From Nonomuraea pusilla (GTDB lineage: Bacteria; Actinomycetota; Actinomycetes; Streptosporangiales; Streptosporangiaceae), in contig NZ_FOBF01000019.1 in the NCBI RefSeq assembly GCF_900109355.1, positions 1 to 64,000 of the forward strand: 64,000 bases of DNA, read 5' to 3'. Positions within the stretch are counted from its first letter, which is position 1, and every line of letters starts with the position of its first letter. The notes beneath the pieces are model-generated. The model saw only the letters and a list, made by a program, of their open reading frames with translations, was not told where the DNA came from and made no database searches. Positions 1 through 8,086 of the stretch are shown here, one piece after another. The position numbers were made by a program, and so were the translations under genes.

Positions 1-9
1 AGCACTGCT

Positions 10-363
10 CTATGCCTCAAGCACTCGCCAGTCCTCTGCCCACCAGCCATCACCGCTGGTGTCCTGCACTACCGACACGATCACGTCATCGACAATCTCA
101 ATGACAACCATCTCCCATAGGCTGCCGCCGAAGTCGTACGTGCCGCAGTGCCTACACCCCTCCAGCACGCCCTGAGCAAGCACACGGTGATGGCCGGGTT
201 CACCCGCCACGGCCCATCTGTACTCCCAGTTCAGATGCTGCCCCACCTCATAGTCGATGAGGTCTGTCGCCCCGAACCAGAACTGCGCGGTCCAGATACC
301 CGTCACTCCGCAGTTCGGGCAAGTGAGCGGCTTGGGAAACTTCACCCTGTTGAACAGCCCCAT
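10..363 (-). CDS. Hypothetical protein with two CxxC pairs
   Basis: Encodes 117 residues. I do not recognise the family. Two cysteine pairs, CPNC near residue 15 and CRHC near residue 70, could together bind one zinc ion, giving a small split zinc-ribbon-like protein. The middle is rich in aromatic residues (WTAQFWFG, WEYRW) and the C-terminus is acidic. There is no signal peptide or membrane segment, so it is probably cytoplasmic. The ATG start is preceded by GGAG about eight bases upstream. It stands alone at the window edge and points away from the inverted repeat at 482-636. Zinc binding is inferred from cysteine spacing only. Confidence 0.55.
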   Translation of the reverse strand: MGLFNRVKFPKPLTCPNCGVTGIWTAQFWFGATDLIDYEVGQHLNWEYRWAVAGEPGHHRVLAQGVLEGCRHCGTYDFGGSLWEMVVIEIVDDVIVSVVQDTSGDGWWAEDWRVLEA

Positions 364-481
364 AGCTCATGCTCCATGCGAGCTCCCTGGCACGCCAACT
401 TCTTTTCGCCTCCGGCGGGGGCACTCCGGCTCCGGGATGATTGTCGCGCGGGCCTGAGGCTCGTGATTAGTTGAGGTGGAA

Positions 482-636
482 GCCTGATCACCCCGCCCGC
501 CGTCGACCCGGGACAAGCCGAGCAGACCAGGGCCACGGGGCCAAGGTCGTTCCTCCAGTTGGGGGCTCCACCTTGTCCCCGTGGCCCTGGCCCGCTTCCC
601 CTTCGGGCGGGTCGACGGCAGACGGGATGATCAGGC
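482..636. repeat. Long imperfect inverted repeat, MITE-like
   Basis: The left arm (482-547) pairs with the right arm (570-636). The outermost 29 bases of each arm match with only a few mismatches and include GTCGAC. The inner block CCAGGGCCACGGGG (527-540) is a perfect complement of 577-590, and a CAAGGT/ACCTTG pair closes the loop. Such a structure could be a miniature inverted-repeat element or a strong bidirectional hairpin. The rest of the 364-908 gap holds no gene that I can support; it has a small direct repeat CGTGCCATTA at 688-697 and 699-708, next to the palindrome GCCATTAATGGC. Confidence 0.5.
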
Positions 637-908
637 AGGCGGAGCGCGCGCGTCACGCTGGAAATTACCAGGTCGCGGGCTGATCGTCGTGCCATTAGCG
701 TGCCATTAATGGCGGTAACGAGGGGTCAACCACGGTCACTCAGGACCGGCCTCAGTCCCAGGCCAACGTCCCTACGAGCCAAGATCCCTACAATTCCCAA
801 GCTGAGGACGCCGATTCCGTCTCCTCCACCGCCAGCCCAAGCGCGGAGTTCGCTAAAGTAGCCATCTTCGGATGGGGCAACTTCCGGAGTCTCTGAAGGC
901 GAACGCCC

Positions 909-1661
909 ATGACGAACCCTGACCAGACGTCCGCCCGACTCCGTCTCAAGGCCGCGTTGAACCGCATGGCCGTCACCTTCCGTGGCATGACCGCCCGTCC
1001 TGATGAGTACAAGTGTGAGTGCCACTGGGGCAGTGCGGAAGAGCTCGCGCAGTTGAAGGTGCCGGACGTGGAGCTGGACCTTGATCTTCTGTACCGCGCT
1101 TGGCGGCCCCTCGATTGGAAAGACCACGCATCCGTGCTGCGCCGTGCTCTGCCCCAACTGTCGAGGGCTCTCGTTGACGGCCTTGTCGACTCACTCTTTG
1201 GTATGGATGAGGTCGGACGTTCGTTAGCGCGGGGCCAGTGGCAGCAGTGGCCTGGCGAGCAGGTTGCAGCGGTCTGGGAATTCCTGAACGCCTGGTGGGC
1301 CCATACTCTCATCGACCCGGATCCGGTTGTGCCCGTGCACGAAGTTCTCGCACTGTGTCACGAAGCCTCTGCCACACTCAGCCCCTGGCTGGAAGTCTGG
1401 GAAACGCAGACGTCCAGCGTGGCCGATCATCATCTGGCCAAGGCGGTGGCGCACTGGGAGTACGACTTGCTGGGAGACCAACTCCCGTGGGAAACCTGGG
1501 AGGACGCGGAAGAGACGCGTATCGAGTTGACGGCCTGGTTGATCCGCAATGCCCCTGCCCGGCTCCGTGCCCAGAACGCCCCCGTAGAACTGCTCCATCG
1601 GATACGACTGCTCAGCCTCGTCGGACCCGCCCGTTGGGAGGACCCCCACTGGCCTGGCTAG
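909..1661 (+). CDS. Hypothetical protein
   Basis: Encodes 250 residues, rich in tryptophan and acidic residues, with no signal peptide, membrane segment or motif that I recognise. It looks like a soluble, mostly helical protein. The ATG follows a GAAGG ribosome-binding site by about ten bases. It lies just upstream of the tRNA-derived attachment-site remnant and degenerate integrase, so it may be cargo of a former integrative element or the last host gene before it. Codon use is typical high-GC. No partner gene overlaps it. Confidence 0.6.
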   Translation: MTNPDQTSARLRLKAALNRMAVTFRGMTARPDEYKCECHWGSAEELAQLKVPDVELDLDLLYRAWRPLDWKDHASVLRRALPQLSRALVDGLVDSLFGMDEVGRSLARGQWQQWPGEQVAAVWEFLNAWWAHTLIDPDPVVPVHEVLALCHEASATLSPWLEVWETQTSSVADHHLAKAVAHWEYDLLGDQLPWETWEDAEETRIELTAWLIRNAPARLRAQNAPVELLHRIRLLSLVGPARWEDPHWPG

Positions 1662-1817
1662 CGCTACTGAGTCAGCGCCCACCTCGCAGTGGTCACCGCT
1701 CCTGGACGTCACGCAGAGCAAGATCCGGAACATGCGCGGAATGACCTTGCCGGAGTTGAGAGGGAGCGGGCGATCGCGCGCAGGTCAGCACGTCCTTGGT
1801 TAGCCAAAGGACGATCC

Positions 1818-1863
1818 ACTTCTGATCCGACGGTCGCAGGTTCGAATCCTGCAGGGCGCGCTT
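1818..1863 (+). repeat. tRNA-Arg(TCT) 3' fragment, att-like copy 1
   Basis: This 46-base stretch contains the anticodon loop (CTTCTGA), variable region, T-arm with GGTTCGAATCC and the 3' acceptor strand of an arginine tRNA. The D-arm and 5' half are missing, so it is not a working tRNA. It matches 5896-5941 at 45 of 46 positions. Actinomycete integrative elements use the 3' end of tRNA genes as attachment sites and duplicate it on integration, which fits the integrase remnant immediately downstream. Confidence 0.75.
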
Positions 1864-1878
1864 TCCAGAGACAGTGGA

Positions 1879-1926
1879 CGAGAGCCCTTGACCTGCGGGA
1901 ACGCCGGCCAGGGGCTCTCGTCTTCT
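1879..1926 (+). terminator. Hairpin terminator after tRNA fragment 1
   Basis: CGAGAGCCC at 1879-1887 pairs with GGGCTCTCG at 1912-1920 and is followed by a pyrimidine-rich TCTTCT tail. It sits about 16 bases after the tRNA acceptor end, as expected for the original tRNA terminator carried along with the attachment site. The second tRNA fragment has an equivalent hairpin in the same place but with a different stem sequence. Confidence 0.6.
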
Positions 1927-2006
1927 GTCCGGGTGCGTACGGCTGACGGCGGGCCGCTGCGGATGATCGTGCCAGATGCGTGCGCACGTTCCGCGCATGC
2001 TCCGGA

Positions 2007-2240
2007 TCATTCCTCCCTGAGGGCGTCGGCGATCCGGCGCTTGGCGGCCTCGTCCTGGCCGACGACGCACTTGGCGTAGATCCTGAGCAGGACCTCCACG
2101 CTGTGGCCGCGACCTGGGTGGTAGGCACACCCGCGTTGAGCCACGTCGAGACGCAGGCGAGACGCCGGTCGTGGACCCGCTTGGTGAGGAGTGAGGCGTA
2201 TTGCGTCTCGGTAAGGGCGGCGGTCCGTGCACGACGCCAT
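2007..2240 (-). pseudogene. Degenerate tyrosine recombinase (integrase) C-terminus
   Basis: On the minus strand one frame reads LTETQYAS, then KRVHDRRLACVSTWLNAGVP, then TTQVA. A shifted frame continues GHSVEVLLRIYAKC and ends in RRIADALREE. Together these match the end of actinomycete phage-type integrases, which normally read YDLRHAxxSTWLNAGVP...WAGHSVxVLLxxYAKC. A frameshift and small deletion sit between the two halves near 2105, and everything upstream of the catalytic-arginine region is gone. In the intact family the YAKC tyrosine region lies at the active site. The position beside the tRNA fragment at 1818 is the usual arrangement for a site-specific element that integrates at a tRNA. 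Confidence 0.75.
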
Positions 2241-3080
2241 GGTGTCGTGGCTGGTGAATCCCGTCCCTGCGGCGCGGCGGCCGGGGGAGGGCCACCTGCT
2301 CACGGCGGCCGGCGTGGAGGCCGTACGGGAGACCACGGCCATGTTCGCCAAGCTGGACTACCGGTTCGGCGGCGGGCACGCCCGGTCCACGGGTTGTGCA
2401 GTACATCGCCATGGAGGTCGAACCGCTGCTCAAGCAGGTCTCGCCCGACACCGTGCTCGGCCGGGAGTTCCTGTCCGAGACCGCTGCCATGCTGCGGCTG
2501 GCCGTCTGGATGGCGTACGACACGGGCCGGCACGGGCTCGCCCAGCGGTACATGGTCAAGGCCCTCATGCTCGCGCGCGAGGCCGGCAACCGGATGCTCG
2601 GCGGACGCATCCTCGCGGGCATGAGCCACCAGGCCAACTACCTCGGGCACTACGGTGCCGCGGTGAACCTCGCCAGAGCCGCCCGCATGGGCGCTGACGG
2701 CGCGGCCACGCCCACCGCCATGGCGCTGTTCCACGCGATGGAGGCGCGGGCCCTCGCCTCCCAGGGGGACGAGGCCCGCGCCCTCGGGGAGGCCGAGCCG
2801 TGGTTCGAGCGGCGCGTCCCCGAGGACGACCCGGTCTGAGGTACTTCGACGAGGCGGAGCTGGCCGCCGAGTTCGCGCACTGCCTCCGCGACCTCGGACA
2901 CCACCATCGGGCACAGGACCGCGTTCTGGAGAGCGTGGAGCTGTCGGAGAGCCTGTACGTGCGCAGCCTGTCCTTCGTCCGCACCATCCTGGCCACCATC
3001 CATGTCGCCGAGGGCGATCTTGAGCAGGGGATCGCGGTGGCGCGTGGTCTCGCGTTCGAAGGTTTTGCCGACGTCGTAGT
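2241..3080 (+). pseudogene. Degenerate XRE/TPR-type regulator
   Basis: Three successive frames carry parts of one protein. First comes VEAVRETTAMFAKLDYRFGG, then (from about 2396) an alpha-helical repeat section including GRHGLAQRYMVKALMLA, MSHQANYLGHYGAAVNLARA and a MEARALASQGDEARA-like helix, then (from about 2838) YFDEAELAAEFAHCLRDLGHHHRA and a final repeat. This is the tetratricopeptide-like C-terminal region of XRE-family regulators common in actinomycetes. The N-terminal helix-turn-helix is missing, apparently lost at the junction with the integrase remnant. Frameshifts near 2395 and 2838 disable it. It is probably a relic of the same mobile element. Confidence 0.7.
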
Positions 3081-3210
3081 GAGGTGCGGGTCGGCGGTTG
3101 GTGGAGCCGGGTGGCCGCCCAGGGCCGGGGCTTGCTCGGTTTCGGTGCACCGGCGGGGCAGGTGGTCTTCGCGCGCGTTGATCAGGTTCGATCGACGCTC
3201 AGGAGATCAG

Positions 3211-4224
3211 GTAACGCAACCAGTCCGGGTCCGCAGGCTCACAGACCAGGAAGGGCAGAAGCTACAACGCATTGTGCGGCGCGGCACGATGAGCACGGTG
3301 CGCCATTGGCGGGCGATGATCCTGCCGGCTCCGCCGGCGGCAACACCGTCCCGGTCATCGCCCGCCTGGTGCAGGCTGACGAGGACACCGTGCGATCCAC
3401 CGCTTCACGAGATCGGGATGGCCTGCCTGGACCCTCAGTGGGCGGGAGGCCGTCCCCGCCTGACCAGTCCTGACGACGAAGAGTTCATCGCGACGACGGC
3501 CACCACCCGACCGACCAAACTCGGCCAGCCCTTCACCCGCTGGTCCATCCGCAAACTGCTCGACTACCCGCATCGCCTGCCCGGCCGCGCCATCACCATC
3601 GGCCGGGAAGCCTTACGCACCCTGCTGGCCCGCCACGGCATCACCTTCCAGCGCACCAAGACCTGGAAAGACTCACCTGATCCGAACTTCGAAGCCAAGC
3701 TGGAACGCATCGAGTACGCCCTGGCCCAGCGGCCCGACCGCGCCTTCGCCGTGGACGAGTTCGGGCTGCTCGGCATCCGTCCCACCGCCGGCTCCGGATG
3801 GGCACCACAAGCCGGACCGGCTGGCGGCCACCTACCGCCGCACCCACGGCGTCACCCACTTCACGGCTGCTACTCCGTCGGCGACGACCTGCTGCGGGGC
3901 GTCAACCGAGCCCGCAAAGGCATCGACCACACCTGGGCCGCGCTGAAGTCGATCCGCGCCGCCCGCCCGGACGGCGCCCCGACCTACGCCTCCTGGGCCA
4001 ACCCCGTCGAGGCGCACTTCGGACCCCTGCGCCGGTTCGCCCTGGCCAACTCCGACCATCCCAACCACACCGTCCGGACCCGAGCCCTCCACGCCTACCT
4101 GCGCTGGCGCAACGCCCACGCTCGCCACCCCGACGTGCCGGCAGCACAGCGCCGCGAACGCGCCCGCATCCGAGGCGAGAAAGGCGTTCGATGGGGCGGG
4201 CGACCGCTCGCAACCGCGGCCTGA
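3211..4224 (+). pseudogene. Degenerate IS630-family transposase
   Basis: The frame starting VRVRRLTDQEGQKLQRIVRR, interrupted near 3320 where AGGNTVPVIARLVQADEDTV continues in another frame, matches IS630-type transposases. The central GGRPRL, TKLGQPFTRWSIRKL and the DDE-domain segment DEFGLLGIRPTAGSGWAPQ are intact. A frameshift lies near 3810-3850. Between ARPDGAP and TYASWANPVEAHFGPLR about 33 codons that should hold the second catalytic aspartate (the MDN region) are deleted. The end (YLRWRNAHARHPDV, RRERARIRGE) is normal. The element is therefore inactive. No terminal inverted repeats were confirmed. Confidence 0.8.
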
Positions 4225-4380
4225 GACCTCACCCAACCCGGCGATCATTTCCGGTCACAGCACTGGCGGTCTCCGCACGGCGCCGCCGGCTCAGCGCTCT
4301 TCGCATGGAGTCTCCACCTTATCCGGGGCGATTCAGCGGGCTGATCAACGAGTACCAGCGCACTGGCTAACCAACCACCT

Positions 4381-4854
4381 TCAGCTAAAGAGCACCACAC
4401 CTGTGTATGTGCCTAAGGCTGCGGTCCACAATAGCCAGCCTGTGAAAAATTTCTTGTGTCGACTTGCGGCGAATCCAGCGAGTCCGGCGAGTAGGTAAAG
4501 GGCGCAGGCGAACAGGAATCCAATCTGCACGCCTAGCATGAAGCCGCTGAATACAATGACAATGAGCGACGAACATGCAGCCGCGAACAGTCCTGTCGCA
4601 GTCTGGAATACGTTACGAGCGGTAATGTTGCACACTCCCGGGTCTGCTTGAAAATTGAACATAGGCGAAGCGCAGTCGGCACCTACCGTTCTGCACTTCC
4701 CTTTCTTGATGGTCTGCAGATCGTAGGGCATCTCTGTCTGGATCTTTCTCTGAAGTCTGATCCAGTTTTCACAGGTGTGGAGGTTGGTGAACCACTCTAT
4801 ACTCGGGTGGTGAACCCCCGTCTTTGGGCCCCATGCTGTGACGGTTAGCCACAA
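4381..4854 (-). CDS. Small membrane protein, possible RHS-linked immunity protein
   Basis: Encodes 157 residues. The N-terminal 80 residues are soluble with several cysteines; the C-terminal half has about three hydrophobic helices (ATGLFAAACSSLIVIVFSG, VQIGFLFACALYLLAG, WLLWTAALGTYTGVVL). Base composition is visibly less GC-rich than the surroundings, suggesting transfer. The TTG start is weakly supported. A second minus-strand frame just upstream (ending near 4845 in SQGVDRPCG) reads like coding sequence that runs into this one, so a frameshift may have split a longer protein. It lies downstream of an RHS-type tip remnant, the usual place for a toxin immunity gene; that role is inference from position only. 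Confidence 0.4.
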   Translation of the reverse strand: MWLTVTAWGPKTGVHHPSIEWFTNLHTCENWIRLQRKIQTEMPYDLQTIKKGKCRTVGADCASPMFNFQADPGVCNITARNVFQTATGLFAAACSSLIVIVFSGFMLGVQIGFLFACALYLLAGLAGFAASRHKKFFTGWLLWTAALGTYTGVVLFS

Positions 4855-4941
4855 GGACGGTCCACGCCCTGGCTGTAGTTGCCGCCATAGGTCATTGAGA
4901 ATTCGATAAAGGAGCCGGAGGGCTCGATGTGTCCTCCTTGC

Positions 4942-5500
4942 CTAGCTGGCTCCACACCCTGGTATGCCTGTCAGTTCACCCTTCCGTACGGCCTCCTCTT
5001 CCTTGGTCGACCATTCAGGAGAGTGTAGGTTTACCTCAATTTTTCGGGTTTTCGCTTTGCCGGTCGAATAGTCGGTGGGAGTGAGCGCCCCTTTCCCGTG
5101 TCTGTATCGTAAACGCCTACTCGGGCGCCTCTTTGGGGTCCCAATCGAGCTGGGACAGAATGTACTCTGCTGAGGCAATGTGCTCTATCCACCACTGTGC
5201 ATGAACGAACGTCGCCGAGCAGATATTGTCACTGCAAACATGCCCTCCGCCGTTGCTGCTGTATGTGCCTGTGGAGGCTGCTATGTCGCCTGCACCAGAG
5301 TAACTGGAGCTGCTGTATCCAGAAGTGCTGTAGCCGCCACTGCCGAGGCTGACGCTCGTCCCTCCCGCGATTGTTGTGCCGCCGCCGTTGCCTGTGTTGA
5401 CGCCGAGGCCGCTGGTGTAGTGACCGGTTGGGTCGATGCCGGTGAGAGGCGGGGCGTCGGCGTAGGTGGTGGCTGTCCCACTTGGTCCAGTTCGGAGCAA
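4942..5500 (-). pseudogene. RHS/YD-repeat protein C-terminal remnant
   Basis: The minus strand reads DPTGHYTSGLGVN shortly after a GTATTYADAPPLTGI segment, typical of the end of RHS-core proteins where the conserved shell gives way to a variable toxic tip. It is followed by a glycine-serine-rich linker (GGYSTSGYSSSSYSG) and a short tip ending WDPKEAPE. An overlapping frame (4942-5178) carries more coding-like sequence (NLHSPEWSTKEEEAVRKG), suggesting a frameshift in the tip. The thousand-plus residues of RHS repeats that should precede it are absent, so this is a displaced C-terminal cassette or deletion product. Base composition is lower in GC than the flanks. Confidence 0.5.
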
Positions 5501-5895
5501 TGATTAAGCGGACGAAGCGTAACTTTTGGGTGATCAAGGAACAAGAGTCACTTTTGCTGTGACATAGGTGCGGAATGCAACTTTCCGGATAAGAGGTGTG
5601 CTGCTGATCGGACGGTCTTGGTACCGCTACATGGACGGAGAGTGATCGGCGGGTGGGGCAGGTCACCCTCGGGGCGAAGATGACGATGCCGTGGAGGCGC
5701 AGCGGCTCCTCATCTATGAATATCCCAAGGTCGGAGACCGGTTAGCGTCGACTGGTTGTGGCTGTGCCAGCACATGGATGCCGCCGATCGCGTACGCCAT
5801 CGATGCTGGGAATGTCTCCTGTGCCAAACACATGCCGAAGAAGACGCGAGCGGATCCCTTGGCTGACCTGCGCAAAAGCGCTGGTCGCGCCCTTG
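5501..5895 (+). other. Unassigned stretch before second tRNA fragment
   Basis: No gene is supported here. A 70-codon open frame at 5691-5903 (with KKTRADPLADLRKSAGRALDF at its end) runs into the tRNA fragment and resembles no family I know. Locally, CGCGCCCT at 5886-5893 looks like the 5' acceptor strand of the tRNA joined directly to the anticodon region, as if the D-arm had been deleted. Confidence 0.4.
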
Positions 5896-5941
5896 ACTTC
5901 TAATCCGACGGTCGCAGGTTCGAATCCTGCAGGGCGCGCTT
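5896..5941 (+). repeat. tRNA-Arg(TCT) 3' fragment, att-like copy 2
   Basis: This repeats 1818-1863 with one difference (A at 5902 in place of G at 1824). The anticodon loop reads CTTCTAA, the standard form for a TCT arginine anticodon, followed by an intact T-arm and acceptor 3' strand. A CGCGCCCT acceptor-like strand sits directly before it, so this may be the original locus with its D-arm deleted. The two copies bound about 4.03 kb of integrase, regulator, transposase and RHS relics, as expected for attL and attR of a decayed element. Confidence 0.75.
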
Positions 5942-5960
5942 GTCCCGGCCGGCGTAGGAG

Positions 5961-5999
5961 AGCCTCTGGCCTGCAGAGATGCAAGCCAGAGGCTTTCTC
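5961..5999 (+). terminator. Hairpin terminator after tRNA fragment 2
   Basis: AGCCTCTGGC (5961-5970) pairs perfectly with GCCAGAGGCT (5985-5994) and is followed by TTCTCC. Position relative to the tRNA acceptor end matches that of the hairpin after copy 1, so both are probably versions of the terminator that followed the tRNA. Confidence 0.65.
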
Positions 6000-6039
6000 C
6001 GCATGTCCGGCTGTCTGCGGCTCGCAGTGGCCGTTTGCG

Positions 6040-6318
6040 GGTGCCTAAGATGGTGATGACCGCCGGGCCGTGGCGCTCGCGCAGCCTCGCGGGGCAGCGA
6101 GGTCGGGAGCGCGGTGAGAAAGGCTCCGTCCTCAGGCGCGAATCGCACTCTGGTGTCAGCGCCGAGTTGGCGTTCAAGGACGGTGATCTGGTGGCGCAGG
6201 GCGAGAATCTCTACGTTCTTGTCCCGATCGCTCACGGGTAGCAAGCGCAGTGCGGTGAGAGCGTTCGTGACGGTGAGGTAGGCCAGGCGAAGGAGCGCGG
6301 TCGATCATCATGCCGCAC
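6040..6318 (-). pseudogene. N-terminal fragment of integrase-core transposase
   Basis: The minus strand reads ALLRLAYLTVTNALTALRLL and continues directly with DRDKNVEILALRHQITVLER, RVRFAPEDGAFLTAL and TSLPRE. This is the start of a common actinomycete transposase of the IS3/IS481-like integrase-core group. The probable ATG near 6313 is one base out of frame with this reading, and the sequence decays after about 6060, close to the tRNA terminator. The helix-turn-helix and DDE domains are missing. It is inert debris. Confidence 0.65.
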
Positions 6319-6495
6319 CCGCCTCCCTCTCCTGCTCGCCGGAACTCGTGTATGCCGCACGTAGCCCTAGCAGGGGGCATGACCTGGGCGGACGTGATCT
6401 TTTCTGCAGGCGCGCTTCCACTCGATGATCCGGAGGTGGCCACCGTCTCGGGGTCAGCGACCGGGCTGAGTTCGCCCTCGCCGGCTCTGTGATCC

Positions 6496-6570
6496 CGCCC
6501 CCTCAGCGCCCGCCCCCTCAGCGCCCGCCCCCTCAGCGCCGGCTCCCTCAGCGGCGGCTCCCTCAGCGCC
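6496..6570. repeat. Five tandem 15-bp repeats
   Basis: Three exact copies of CGCCCCCTCAGCGCC (6496-6540) are followed by two diverged copies beginning GGCTCCCTCAGCG (6541-6570). They lie 34 bases past the stop codon of the SDR gene on the opposite strand. The repeats could encode a PPPQR-like run on the plus strand, but no convincing gene contains them. The remainder of 6319-6603 shows nothing recognisable. Confidence 0.7.
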
Positions 6571-6603
6571 CGCCGCCCGGCGAACGTCCTGGCGGACCTG
6601 GAC

Positions 6604-7416
6604 TCAGTCGACGATCGCGCCGCTGGTCAGGTTGGCGATCGTCCCGGTCATGGCCCCCGTTCGATCCGAAGCCAGGAACGCGGCCGTCTCCGCGATCTCG
6701 GAGAGCCTCGGCAGCCTCTTGAGCAGCGTCCCTTGCGCCATCGCCCCGCCTTCGAGCATCTCCTGGACCGACTGCCCCGCCGCTGCCGCGGCCTGCGCGA
6801 AGAGTTCCTTGGTATAGGAGCCTGCTGCCGGCGCGTCGACGACAGCGTGGGGACGGATGCCGATGACCCGGACGTTGCCGGGTGCCAGTTCCGCGGCCAG
6901 AACCCGGGAGAACGCCTCCTTGCCGGCCGCGCTCACGGCGTGCCCCAAGATGCCACCTACAGCCAGTTTGGCGCCCGGCTCCGACAGCGTCAGGATCACA
7001 CCGGGACGCTCGCCCCCCATGTGCCGGGCCACGGCCTTGCTGGTGATGAACAGCGTCCGCAAATAGCCGTCGATCGGCCGCATGAACTCCTCCAGCGACA
7101 GATCCGCCAGCGAAGTCCCCTGGTCGTGCTGGACACTCACGGCGTTGACGGCGATGTCGATGCCGCCGGCCGTCGCCGCGACAGCGTCGGCGTGCTTCTC
7201 CACGGCCTGTTGATCGAGCACGTCGACCTGCGCGGTCTCGACCGTTCCGCCCGCGGCGGCGATGTCGCGCGCCACAGCGTCGAGCTTCGCCTGCGTCCGC
7301 CCGGCGATGAAGACCCTCGCGCCTTCCCGGGCGAAGACGCGTGCGATGGCGCCGCCGATGGCGCCGCCGCCTCCGTAGATCACAGCGTTCTTGTCCTTGA
7401 GCAGCAATCCGCTCAT
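6604..7416 (-). CDS. SDR-family oxidoreductase, atypical active site
   Basis: Encodes 270 residues of a short-chain dehydrogenase/reductase. The Rossmann motif GGGGAIGGA (from residue 15), the NAG-like NAVS segment and IGIRPHAV after the active site are present, so NAD(P) binding is likely. The catalytic YxxxK is not normal: the lysine is in SAAGKEAF and the position four before it is Ser, not Tyr. A reading frame extends to 7596, but the ATG at 7416 has a good GGAGGT site and is chosen. Divergent from the HxlR regulator, with two palindromes in between that probably control both. Substrate unknown. Confidence 0.85.
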   Translation of the reverse strand: MSGLLLKDKNAVIYGGGGAIGGAIARVFAREGARVFIAGRTQAKLDAVARDIAAAGGTVETAQVDVLDQQAVEKHADAVAATAGGIDIAVNAVSVQHDQGTSLADLSLEEFMRPIDGYLRTLFITSKAVARHMGGERPGVILTLSEPGAKLAVGGILGHAVSAAGKEAFSRVLAAELAPGNVRVIGIRPHAVVDAPAAGSYTKELFAQAAAAAGQSVQEMLEGGAMAQGTLLKRLPRLSEIAETAAFLASDRTGAMTGTIANLTSGAIVD

Positions 7417-7512
7417 CGGTGACCTCCACATGATGTTCTTCCGGATGGACAGGCCGGCTCCGTGGTCAGACCGTGGTCGCGGCCATGGAGGCGTCCGGTG
7501 TACGAGAGCGCA

Positions 7513-7560
7513 CTTGCGTGATGCAAGCGAGGCTAGAGGAGTAGTCTTGCATGACGCAAG
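7513..7560. promoter_or_regulatory. Twin 15-bp palindromes, probable HxlR operators
   Basis: CTTGCGTGATGCAAG at 7513-7527 and CTTGCATGACGCAAG at 7546-7560 share the dyad CTTGC-N5-GCAAG and start 33 bases apart, about three DNA turns. They lie between the divergent SDR and HxlR genes, 26 bases before the HxlR ATG. HxlR regulators bind dyads as dimers, so autoregulation plus control of the SDR is likely. Confidence 0.75.
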
Positions 7561-7585
7561 TGATCCTCTGGGAGGTGGGGTCGCC

Positions 7586-8086
7586 ATGCTGGGCAAGACC
7601 TACGACACACAGGTGTGTTCGGCCGCCAGGGCGCTGGAGGTCATCGGCGAGCGATGGAGCCTGCTGATCGTGCGCGACGTGTTGTTCGCCGGGGCGACCC
7701 GGTTCGCCGACTTCCAGCGCCTGGGCATCGCGACCAACATCCTGGCCAAACGCTTGGACAGCCTGGTGGACGCGGGCGTCCTCGAACGGCGATCGAGCAA
7801 GGAGCAGCCCGATCGGAGCGGCTACGCCGTGACCAGGAAGGGACGCGACCTGGCGCCCGTGATCATCGCACTGACGCAGTGGGGTGATCGATGGGCGGCG
7901 CCCGACGGTCCGCCCATTCTGTATCGGCACACCGGTTGCGGCGGGGCGGTCACCGAGCAGACCACCTGCGACACCTGCGGGGAGGTCACTGACCTCGCGC
8001 AGCTCCACGTCGTCCACGGCCCTGGCTTCCCCGAGGCCCTCAGCGCCTCGCGGAAGCATCGGCCGGATGTCGCCGACCTGCGGTGA
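7586..8086 (+). CDS. HxlR-family transcriptional regulator
   Basis: Encodes 166 residues. The N-terminal 110 residues are a winged helix-turn-helix of the HxlR type (CSAARALEVIGERWSLLIVRD, then GIATNILAKRLDSLVDAGVL, then GYAVTRKGRDLAPVI). The C-terminus has HTGCGG and CDTCGE, a small cysteine cluster that may bind metal or sense thiol-reactive compounds. Of several in-frame starts, the ATG with GGAGGTGG eight bases upstream is chosen. HxlR proteins often respond to aldehydes or quinones and control a divergent oxidoreductase, which fits the neighbouring SDR. The inducer is unknown. Confidence 0.88.
   Translation: MLGKTYDTQVCSAARALEVIGERWSLLIVRDVLFAGATRFADFQRLGIATNILAKRLDSLVDAGVLERRSSKEQPDRSGYAVTRKGRDLAPVIIALTQWGDRWAAPDGPPILYRHTGCGGAVTEQTTCDTCGEVTDLAQLHVVHGPGFPEALSASRKHRPDVADLR

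Noticed and set aside
1709..2128. Minus-strand frames across the tRNA fragments (here and near 5900-5960) reading GFEPAT and ALQDSNLRPSD-like peptides
   Set aside because: These are antisense readings of tRNA T-arm and acceptor sequence, a well-known annotation artefact, not genes.
5881..5941. Complete tRNA-Arg gene
   Set aside because: The D-arm and 5' anticodon stem are missing; only the 3' half plus a possible short acceptor strand remain.
6496..6570. Possible CRISPR array at the 15-bp repeats (and at the 11-bp repeats 44443-44486)
   Set aside because: Units are directly adjacent without spacers and far too short; no cas genes are present.
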